Assembly: GCA_016705475.1 (NCBI GenBank)
Contig: JADIYD010000014.1
Location: forward strand, 124,001-188,000
DNA length: 64,000 bases
Direction: 5' to 3'
Source of the DNA: Betaproteobacteria bacterium
Lineage (GTDB): Bacteria; Pseudomonadota; Gammaproteobacteria; Burkholderiales; Rhodocyclaceae
Made by a program: the position numbers and the translations under genes. The notes beneath the pieces are model-generated. The model worked only from the letters and a program-made list of their open reading frames with translations. It was not told where the DNA came from and did not search any database. This document shows positions 53,597-61,553 of this stretch, piece by piece; the stretch's first letter is position 1, and every line of letters starts with the position of its first letter.

Positions 53597-53624
53597 TTGA
53601 CACAATCAAATCGATTGTCATAAT
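53597..53624 (+). promoter_or_regulatory. Sigma-70 promoter of the HAF-repeat PEP-CTERM gene
   Basis: TTGACA (53597) and CATAAT (53619) are 16 bases apart, 31 bases before the GTG at 53655. The best-formed promoter in the window, in front of a broken gene. Confidence 0.6.
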
Positions 53625-53654
53625 TCAGCAACCCCAATTGCCTCTGAGTTCATC

Positions 53655-54910
53655 GTGAATCTGCTGCATCGCATTCTGTTTCTTGCCCTGTTGGCCTCGT
53701 CGCACACCTTTGCCGCCACCAGGCTTATCGCGCTATCGACATAGGCGACCTGTCAGGTGGCGAAAACTACAGCCGAGCCTACGGAATGAACGCCCTTGGA
53801 GAAATCGTCGGCGCATCGTCATGGGCTATGCCCGGACGCCGCCTCTGCCGCTCAGCTCAAAGTGACTTCAGCTGGACGGGACTGCGCGGTTTGTGTGGTC
53901 CAGGGCGCAATCAGCGAAGTAGGCACCGTAACCCGTCTTACCGGAGAAAGCCTGAACTTTGCTATCACCGAACCGAGCAGTGGTGCCATCGCGACGACAA
54001 TCACCCAAACTTGGACCCTCGACACGAGAATTAACGGGTCAGCTCGCGCAATTGACGATGCCGGCCGGATTTATCTTGATTCGGGGAATCGTGGCGTACT
54101 TAATTTTCGCTCCAACCTCCGAATACCCTATCGGCACAGAATTTCCTTGCCGGCTCGCCGGAAATCGCTGCCCGTACGTACAGCACCTTGTATGGCGTCA
54201 ATGGTAGTTCTGCCAACGGCATCGTGAGCGGGTTTTCAACAGATGGAGCCTCTATCTGGGTGCACAAATGGAGTTCGTTCGCTCCCTGAAATCGAACTCG
54301 GTGCTAGCCCGGTCTATTCTGTAATAGGTATACCTGTACACACGCAACGACGTCAACACCAGGGAATAGCCGTTGGCACAAGCAAAGGCCTACCTGTTTG
54401 GTGGGACGCCCAAGGTACGGTACGAACTTTCGGTATTCGAAACCAACACGCCATCCGCCCCTTTGACCCCTGCGCAGGTCAGCCAGACTGCCATGCACTC
54501 TAATCCCAATCCCTGCTGCACTGGCGCTATGGTCAGCCACTGCAATCAACAAGCTGGAAGCATCTCGGCACGTCCTCAGAGGGGCTTTCTCTGGCAGAAC
54601 GGGGGGTGACTCAGCTAAAGCAGGGTGGCCGTATCTTCAATCCATCGCAGATCAACGACAGAGGCGATATCGTCGGTAGTTTTCCGACGGAGAGGTTGCA
54701 ATACGCCTGGCCGATGGCGCTATGTGCGCTCAAAGGACCACCGAGCCTGGCGGAACTTCGCCGAAGCGGTCGCCATCAACAACGCCGGCCAGGTCCCATC
54801 AACAACTCGGATGGCGTGATGCCTTCTGAGCCCCATCCCCGAACCTGCATCTGCCTGGATGTTCCTTGCTGGGCTATCGATACTGGCGGCTCCGCAGGCG
54901 GCGAGGTGTA
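53655..54910 (+). pseudogene. HAF-repeat PEP-CTERM protein gene, multiply frameshifted
   Basis: A GTG at 53655 starts a signal peptide (VNLLHRILFLALLASSHTFAA). Pieces in different frames then show HAF-type repeats: YRAIDIGDLSGGENYSRAYG followed by MNALGEIVGASS, later PSQINDRGDIVGSF and AVAINNAGQV. Near 54830 one frame gives a PEP-CTERM signal, PIPEPASAWMFLAGLSILAA. So the original product was an exported HAF-family protein of roughly 415 residues sorted by an exosortase. At least four frame changes are needed to read it; decay or sequencing errors cannot be separated here. Confidence 0.72.
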
Positions 54911-54974
54911 AATGGCCCCAAAGCCGCAGGAAGCTTTCCTGATCTCGCCCGCTCGTGCGCTTGAGGGCCGCAGT

Positions 54975-55774
54975 TCATTCAGGCAAAGCCCCGGCGTTGA
55001 AAGGCGTCCAGGCTTTTCCATCGAGTTGTTTGCGCTTGGCGTCTTCCACCAGCAGCATGGAGAGGGCATTGACCTGCCGCTCGCTCATCCCCCGGAGCAG
55101 TTCAACGAACGCATACCCACGTTCCTGTTTCGGCCCGCCGCGCTGTTTCAACAGCGGCAGGATGGTGGAATTGGCCACCCGGTAGCCCAGCAGATAAGGC
55201 GCAAAAACGGTTTGCTATCGCTAAGGTAACGCGCCCGATTTTCGATGGATTGCCATGCGTACCAAAGGTCGCCGGTCTTGGCCATCATCAGGTAACCCTG
55301 AACGTTGGCCTTGCTCTCTTCCAGCTCTCTGTCGTTATAGCCCCGGTCGCAATGGGCCCGCTCATGCCACTGGACGAAGGTCGTGTCGTCCAGTGCGACA
55401 GCGGTCTCTTTCGACACGAACACGCGGCACACGCCGTCCGGCGTAACCCGCCGAGCGAAGGACAAACCAGCTGGAGCACCGCTCGCCGCAGTCACCAAAC
55501 CGGTGGAGATGGCCGCAATGCGGGGCGTCGAGGGTGGCGCCGGATAGATGCGCAATGGCGTGAAGCCCAGCAGCTCGAAGACAGCCTGGGGCACCTCCTC
55601 CGCCAGACTTGCCGGCGTGGCGTAGTCTTCAGGCTGATCCCATTTCAGCGGCGTGACTCTCGGCGGCGGTGACGTCTTGTCCAGAAACAGCCGAGCGCGG
55701 GCAGACTCCGTTAACTCCACGGCTACCGACGGCTGCGCAAAAGCCGCCAGAAGAAGAGCCATCACAAACCGCAT
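54975..55774 (-). CDS. Exported protein with HExxH motif, unknown function, frameshifted
   Basis: About 266 residues. Signal peptide (MRFVMALLLAAFAQPSVAVE), then a domain with FVQWHERAHCDRGYNDRELE, which contains HExxH (HERAH) and could bind zinc, and a C-terminal part (LLKQRGGPKQERGYAFVELL). The frame breaks in the five A at 55203-55207; six would join SKPF-FAPYLLGYRVANSTIL. No known family recognised; a metallopeptidase role is only a suggestion. It converges with the broken PEP-CTERM gene and starts at the base where the next small gene ends. Confidence 0.65.
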
Positions 55775-55953
55775 CAGCTGCGCTTACCACCATCATCCGG
55801 CGTAAAAAACAGACCAACCCCCAGAACAATCAACACCAAGGGCCACCACTTTTTGATCAATCCGACCAGATCGAGTTCGAACAAGTCGAGATTGACGGCC
55901 AGCGCGATGGCACCGATGGTGATGAGGGCAACGGCGGCGAAATTGCCTTTCAT
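55774..55953 (-). CDS. Small membrane protein (LiaI/DUF5668-like)
   Basis: 59 residues: MKGNFAAVALITIGAIALAV, a short acidic stretch (NLDLFELDLVGLIKKWWP), a second hydrophobic segment LVLIVLGVGLFF and a charged tail. The pattern of two short membrane segments with a KKWWPLVLI motif matches the LiaI-LiaF-like/DUF5668 transmembrane region. Function unknown. It overlaps the HExxH gene start by one base. Confidence 0.7.
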   Translation of the reverse strand: MKGNFAAVALITIGAIALAVNLDLFELDLVGLIKKWWPLVLIVLGVGLFFTPDDGGKRS

Positions 55954-55972
55954 GTGGAGTCTCCGTTTTAGG

Positions 55973-58194
55973 TCATGCCCGGCGCACGCCGATGACGCCT
56001 TCGACTTCATGGATCAGCGTCAGCGTTTTCTGCATCTGCTGCAGGTTGGTAATTTCGACGGTAAAGCTCATGTGCGCCTTGCCCTGTTTGGACTGGGTAT
56101 TGACGCCGACGACGTTGAGCCTTTCGCGCGTGAATATTTCGGAAATGTCGCGCAGCAGGCCTTGGCGATCGTGGGCGTCGACGATGATGTCGGCGGCAAA
56201 GACGCCAGTGGTCGTCAGCCCCCAGTCGGTTTCGATGACCCGCTCCGGGTGCAAGGCTGCCAGATTGGAAAAGTTGGGGCAATCCATGCGATGAATGGAA
56301 ATGCCCTTGCCGCGGGTGATGAAGCCCTGAATTTCGTCCGGCGGCGCAGGCTTGCAGCAGCGGGCAAGCTGGGTCAGCAACTTGTCGACGCCAACGATCA
56401 GAATGCCCTGATTGCCCTGAACCGGTTTGCTCGGCTTCGCTACGACCTCATCCGGCAGCTGGGTTTCGGCCAGCAGGTCGCCACCTTTGGCAACAGCCTG
56501 AAACTGACGTTGATTGAGGTCGCCACGGGCAGCCGCGATGTACAGGTCATCAGCCTTGGTAAAGCCCAGTTTGTGGGCCAATTCATCGATATTGGCGCCG
56601 GTCTGGCCAGCCCGCTGCAACTCCTTGGCGATCAGACTGCGCCCTTCGGACAGCGTTTCTTCCAGCGCCAGATTGGAGAACCAGCCACGAACCTTGACCC
56701 GGGCGCTCTTGGTATGGATGTAGCCTTGCAGCGGATTGAGCCAGTCGCGCGACGGTCCGCCGACCTTGGCGGTGATGATCTCGACTTCCTGCCCGGTTTC
56801 CAGGGAGGTGTTGAGCGGGACCAGATGGCCGCCGACTTTGGCGCCCCGGCACCGGTGACCAAGATCAGTATGCACGCGGTAGGCGAAATCGACCGGTGTC
56901 GAGCCTGCCGGCAGATCAACCACCTTGCCCTGCGGCGTGATGACATAAATCGTCTCGTCCAGCGCCGCCTGCTTGTAGTGTTTCACCCAGTCCGAGCTGT
57001 CGGCGACTTCGTCCTTCCAGGTCAGGAGTTGACGCAGCCAGGCGATCTTCTCGTCGTAGTCGTCCTCGCTCGTCCGCTTGCTGCCTTCCTTGTAGCGCCA
57101 GTGGGCAGCGACGCCGAGTTCGGCGTGCTTGTGCATGTCCCACGTACGGATCTGGATTTCCAGACTGCGCCCATCCGGGCAGCGCACTGCGGTATGCAAC
57201 GAGCGGTAGTAGTTTCCCTTGGGATTGGAGATGTAGTCGTCGAACTCCTTGGGGATCGGCTGCCACAGGTTGTGCTGATACCCAGCGCGGTGTAGCAGTC
57301 CTTCAGATCGTCGACGATGATGCGCAGGGCGCGTATGTCATAGACCTCGGAGAACTCGACGCCCTTTTTGCGCATCTTGTTCCAGATGCTGTAAATGTGT
57401 TTTGGCCTGCCGTAGATCTCGGCGTCATGCACACCTGCGGCGCCCAACTCCTCACGCACCTTGGCCACGGCATCAACGATGAACTGCTCGCGTTCGCTGC
57501 GTTTTTCATCGAGCAGCTTGGCCAGTTTCTTGTAGGTCTCGGGGTGGATGAAGCGGAAGGACAAGTCCTCCAGTTCCCACTTCAGTTCCCAGACACCGAG
57601 CCGGTTGGCCAGCGGCGAATAGAGTTCGAGCGTTTCACGTGCCACCTGAACCCGCAACTCATCCTGGTTGGAAGCATAAAAGCGCAGGGTCTGCGTGCGG
57701 CTGGCAAGACGCAAAAGCACGACCCGAATATCCTCGACCATGGCCAGCAGCATCTTGCGCAACACTTCGATCTGCGACTTCATCTCGACCGGGTCAACCT
57801 CGCCGGCCTCGATATTGGTGGCGACAAAACCCTTGGAGATCGGCCGCAGCTTGTTGAGCCTTGAGATGCCAGGCACGAGATGCGCCGCCGGCTTGCCGAA
57901 GTGCGTTTCGATCTTGGCAACGCCATGCTCGTCCTGAGCGGGAATGGCGAAGAGCAGCGCAGCAATGCGCGACTCCACATCGAGTTTGAGACCGGCAATG
58001 ATGACGGCCATACCCAGTGCATGCGACCAAATGCGCTCGCCACTGCCGAGCTGGCGGTCGCCGTAGGTGCTCCAAGCGTACTCAACGGCTGACTTGAGAC
58101 GTTCTGCATCCGCGGGGGCTAGCCCCTCTGCCAGTTTGGCCAGGAACTGTACGAAGTCGCTTTGCGAGGCGACAGAATGTGCGACGGAAACCAT
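55973..58194 (-). CDS. relA: (p)ppGpp synthetase RelA, frameshifted
   Basis: About 740 residues. The N-terminal HD domain is degenerate (AALLFAIPAQDEHG in place of the LLHD hydrolase motif), so this is RelA-type rather than SpoT. Synthetase motifs: YGRPKHIYSIWNKMRKKGV, YDIRALRIIVDDLKDCYTALG, NPKGNYYRSLHTAV. TGS (ETIYVITPQGKVVDLPAGST), zinc-finger-like (ARCCKPAPPDEIQGF) and ACT domains follow. The frame breaks near 57275-57282; one missing base restores HNLWQPIPKEFDDYI. It makes (p)ppGpp on stalled ribosomes. Start ATG at 58194. Confidence 0.93.
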
Positions 58195-58289
58195 GGAGCA
58201 ATTATATGACCGATCGCCTAAAACCGACGTAGCGCGCGGCAAAATGGCCAGCGACGGGAGCTGCACCTCGCAGTTGTGGCCTGATCAGG

Positions 58290-58295
58290 CATAAT
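58290..58295 (+). promoter_or_regulatory. Candidate -10 box of the DMT transporter gene
   Basis: CATAAT ends 9 bases before the ATG at 58305; similar to the boxes before regB, nosF and the menE-like gene. Confidence 0.3.
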
Positions 58296-58304
58296 CCCGC
58301 AACC

Positions 58305-59187
58305 ATGAAAAAGCTGTTCGCCAATCCCTATTTGCTGTTGATCCTGACCGTATTGTTCTGGTCAGGAAACATGGTGGTCGGTCGCGGCATCCGGGGTGAT
58401 GTCCCGCCGCTGGCCATGGCCTTCTGGCGCTGGTTCATCGCCTTTGCATTGATCCTGCCGCTGGCCCTGCCACACCTGAAATCGCAATGGCCATTGTTGA
58501 AAAGCGGCTGGAAGCCGCTGACCGTGCTTGGCCTGCTCGGCATTGGCGGCTACAACACCTTTGCCTACATCGCCCTGCAGGATACGAGCGCGACCAACGC
58601 CAATCTGCTCAACTCCTTCGTGCCGATCGCCACCATCGCCATTTCCTGGGCCTTTCTCGGCAAGCATCTGCGCCCCGTTGAAAGTGCCGGCGTCGTCATT
58701 TCGCTGTGCGGCGCGATGACCATCGTGTCGCGTGGCGATGTGGCCGTGCTCGCCCATCTCAACCTCAATGTCGGCGATATCTGGATGCTGATTGCTGTGC
58801 TCGACTGGGCCATCTACACCGTCGCCCTCGCCTGGCGGCCGGCGGGCGTTCACCCGATGCTCATGCTCGGTGCAACGACCGTCATCGGCCTGTGCACTGG
58901 GCCCGGCCTACGCCTGGGAACTGGCGCAGGGCCGGACTATGAACATCCATCTCGGCTCACTCAGCGCCCTGGCCTATGTCGGCATATTCCCCAGTTTTCT
59001 CGGCTACATTTTCTACAACAAGGGTGTGGCGGAAGTCGGTGCCAGCAAGGCCAGCCTGTTCATTCACCTCATGCCGGTCTTCGGCACCCTGCTCTCCTTC
59101 GTATTCCTCGGCGAGGTGCCGTTCTGGTATCACTACTTCGGGATCGGACTGATCTTCACCGGCATCTGGCTGACGACGAAACGATGA
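58305..59187 (+). CDS. EamA/DMT-family transporter, frameshifted
   Basis: About 293 residues with ten membrane segments in two EamA repeats; first repeat NPYLLLILTVLFWSGNMVVG and DTSATNANLLNSFVPI, second repeat (other frame) LAYVGIFPSFLGYIFYNKGV and EVGASKASLFIHLMPVFGTL. The frames switch near 58891-58903 (TGTGCACTGGG), where one missing base joins VIGLC to LGPAYAWELAQG. Likely exporter of amino acids or other metabolites; substrate unknown. Overlaps mtfA by 4 bases. Confidence 0.87.
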
Positions 59188-59969
59188 GAACCCTGCTCGA
59201 CCGCTTTCGCAGCAAGAAATCAACAGTCATTCCAGAACATGTTTGGGCGATGATCGTCGCATCGCTGCCTTTCATCGACGCGCTCACGGTCGACGAGAAA
59301 AAAAAGCTCAAAACGCTGGCCGAAGGCTTTCTTGCCGAAAAGGAATTCAGCACGGCCGGCGGCCTCGACCTGACGGATGAAATCTGTGTCTCCATCGCCG
59401 CCCAGGGCTGCCTGCCCATTCTGAATCTGGGGCTCAGTGCCTACCGTGAATGGATCGGCATCGTCGTGTACCCCGACGAATTTGTCGTGCCGCGCCGCTT
59501 CGAGGACGAATCCGGGGTCGTTCACGAATACGACGATGTTCTCTCCGGCGAAGCCTGGGAAGGCGGGCCGCTGATCATTTCATGGCACGACGTGCAGATG
59601 GCCGGCGACGGCTACAACGTCGTGATCCACGAATTCGCACACAAGCTGGACATGCTGAACGGCGAACCGGACGGCATGCCGGCGCTGCATTCGGGGATTA
59701 CCGAAACGGAATGGCAAGCCAAGTTCTCCGCCGCCTTCGATGACTTTTGCCAGCGCGTTGACGACGGTGAAGAGACCGTCATCGACCCCTACGCCAGCAC
59801 CGACCTGGTCGAATTCTTCGCCGTACTGACGGAAAGTTTCTTCGAAACGCCCGACGTCATCGCCGATGAATACCCCGCCATCTACGGCCTGCTCTGCCGC
59901 TACTACCGTCAGGACCCACTGAGCCGGCTGATGAACGCCGCCAAGGCGTCGAGCACCGCCGCCTCCTGA
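59184..59969 (+). CDS. mtfA: MtfA-type zinc peptidase
   Basis: 261 residues. The HExxH zinc motif is in VVIHEFAHKLDMLNG; other family features are WAMIVASLPFIDALT, CLPILNLGLSAYREW and VEFFAVLTESFFETP. In E. coli MtfA is a peptidase that binds Mlc and affects glucose PTS control; the role here may differ. Because of the frameshift upstream it appears fused to the transporter, but an ATG overlapping the transporter stop is the natural start. Confidence 0.93.
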   Translation: MRTLLDRFRSKKSTVIPEHVWAMIVASLPFIDALTVDEKKKLKTLAEGFLAEKEFSTAGGLDLTDEICVSIAAQGCLPILNLGLSAYREWIGIVVYPDEFVVPRRFEDESGVVHEYDDVLSGEAWEGGPLIISWHDVQMAGDGYNVVIHEFAHKLDMLNGEPDGMPALHSGITETEWQAKFSAAFDDFCQRVDDGEETVIDPYASTDLVEFFAVLTESFFETPDVIADEYPAIYGLLCRYYRQDPLSRLMNAAKASSTAAS

Positions 59970-60679
59970 TCGCGATGCGGCGAATGGCCGCATCGTGGCA
60001 ACTTCAGCAATTTCGTACCGGGAACCTGTTCGGCAATCACGTCGATCTGACGCATCGTGGCGTACTCGTCGTCCTCGCCCTGAATGGCGAGCACCGGACA
60101 GCGGATCTTCGGCAGGTATTCCTCGATGTTCCAGTCGCGAAAGGCCGGTGACAGCCAGGTATCGTTCCAGTCGCTGAATACGCGCGCGGTCTGTTCGTGA
60201 TGGTAGCGCGACAGCTTTTTGGGCAGGTCGGTGCTTTGCCAGGCCACGCTGGCATCGCGGATACCGGCCAGCGTGATGTCCTCGACGAACTCGTGCGGCG
60301 CCATGACCGCGACACCCAAAGGCACCTCCGGAAAAGCGCCGGCAAAGATCAGCGCGATGCTGCCACCGTCGCTATGACCGATGAGCAGCGGCCGCTCGAT
60401 CGCCAGCGCGGAAATTAAAGCCGGTAGCGCTTCCTCGCACTCACGATGCATGTAGTGGGGCGTGCGCGGCTCGGGGTAAGCCTCCGAACCGCCGTAACCG
60501 GCGCGCGACCAGACGATCAACCGGCAACCGGTGGCGGCAGCCAGTTTTTCTGGAAAATGCCGCCACATGCTCACGCAGCCCAGGCCTTCGTGCAGCAACA
60601 TCAGTGTCGGCCGCCCCTCGGCGGAGGCAGGAAAATCGCGATATTCGAGCTTCAGTCCCTGAACAACAACGTGCCTCAT
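59909..60679 (-). CDS. Alpha/beta hydrolase
   Basis: 256 residues: LMLLHEGLGCVSMWRHFPEK (oxyanion region), nucleophile elbow IGHSDGGSIAL, acid in IQGEDDEYAT and histidine in PRCGHSPHRDQEA. Resembles small bacterial hydrolases acting on esters or lactones; substrate unknown. It overlaps the convergent mtfA by 61 bases and the next hydrolase gene, upstream on the same strand, by 4 bases. Confidence 0.88.
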   Translation of the reverse strand: MRHVVVQGLKLEYRDFPASAEGRPTLMLLHEGLGCVSMWRHFPEKLAAATGCRLIVWSRAGYGGSEAYPEPRTPHYMHRECEEALPALISALAIERPLLIGHSDGGSIALIFAGAFPEVPLGVAVMAPHEFVEDITLAGIRDASVAWQSTDLPKKLSRYHHEQTARVFSDWNDTWLSPAFRDWNIEEYLPKIRCPVLAIQGEDDEYATMRQIDVIAEQVPGTKLLKLPRCGHSPHRDQEAAVLDALAAFISRLSGS

Positions 60680-61530
60680 GCGCTCAACAGGAAATCACGA
60701 ACGACGGCGATCTGATCCTCCGACTGGAACATCGGCGCATGGCCTACGCCTTCAATTTCGGCCAGTTTTGCCCGTGGACCGCAGGAGGCCATCTTTTGCC
60801 AGGTATCGCGGGTCAACAGATCGGACAGCGCACCGCGAATGACCAGCGTCGGGCACTTAATCTGCTCGTAAAGCGGCCAGAGGTCGACATCCTTGTCGGC
60901 AAAGGCGGCCCGGAACGGCTCGGCAATGCGCGGATCGTAACGAAAACGCCAGCGACCATCCGAACCCTGAGCAATGCTGGTTTCGGTCAGGTGATACCAC
61001 TGCGCCTCGGTCAGCGGGCCGAAAGGCTCGCTCACGAACTTGACGAAGGCCAGCGCCTCCTCGAAGGTCGCCCAATCCGGGTTGGTGCCAACGTAGGTGC
61101 CGATGCGATGCAGCGATTCGGCGGTAATCACCGGCCCGACATCGTTGAGCACCATCTTGCGGATTGGCGTGCCCTCCTGGGCACCCAGTGCCATGCCGAT
61201 AAGTCCGCCCATCGAGGTACCGACCCAATGGACAGTATCCACGTTCAGGCGGGCGATCAGCGTGACCATGTCGGCGACGTATTGCGCTATGCCATAAGCC
61301 GCCGGATCACGCATATGGCCGCTTTGACCACGGCCGACCACGTCGGGGCAAATCACCCGGTAGTGCCCGGACATCGCCTCGGCCAGCGCGTCGAAATCGC
61401 GCCCGTTACGCGTCAGGCCATGAACGCACATCAGCACACGCGGATTATCGCGGGCGCCCCACTCCGTATAAGCCATCCTGTGCAGGCCCGAAGGCCCCAG
61501 GCATTGGACGATCTGTTGTTTGTATTTCAT
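60676..61530 (-). CDS. Alpha/beta hydrolase
   Basis: 284 residues: MCVHGLTRNGRDFDALAEAM, nucleophile elbow VGTSMGGLIGMALG, acid around RGALSDLLT and histidine in GVGHAPMF. Start at 61530 with GGAGC 6 bases upstream; a longer frame exists but would overlap comEC. Co-transcribed with the following hydrolase. A degenerate antisense copy of the dispersed element lies near its C-terminus (60753-60786). Confidence 0.88.
   Translation of the reverse strand: MKYKQQIVQCLGPSGLHRMAYTEWGARDNPRVLMCVHGLTRNGRDFDALAEAMSGHYRVICPDVVGRGQSGHMRDPAAYGIAQYVADMVTLIARLNVDTVHWVGTSMGGLIGMALGAQEGTPIRKMVLNDVGPVITAESLHRIGTYVGTNPDWATFEEALAFVKFVSEPFGPLTEAQWYHLTETSIAQGSDGRWRFRYDPRIAEPFRAAFADKDVDLWPLYEQIKCPTLVIRGALSDLLTRDTWQKMASCGPRAKLAEIEGVGHAPMFQSEDQIAVVRDFLLSA
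60753..60786 (+). repeat. Dispersed element, degenerate, inside a hydrolase gene
   Basis: CAATTTCGGCCAGTTTTG then CCCGTGGACCGCAGGAG; core 60771-60781 has two mismatches, but the upstream AATTTCGGCC and T-rich arm match well. Confidence 0.5.
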
Positions 61531-61553
61531 TTTGCTCCTCCGTCGCCAATGTA

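Noticed and set aside
58305..59969. Apparent 554-residue transporter-MtfA fusion
   Set aside because: A frameshift near 58895 puts the transporter into the mtfA frame; the second half of the transporter continues in another frame to its own stop, and mtfA has its own ATG.
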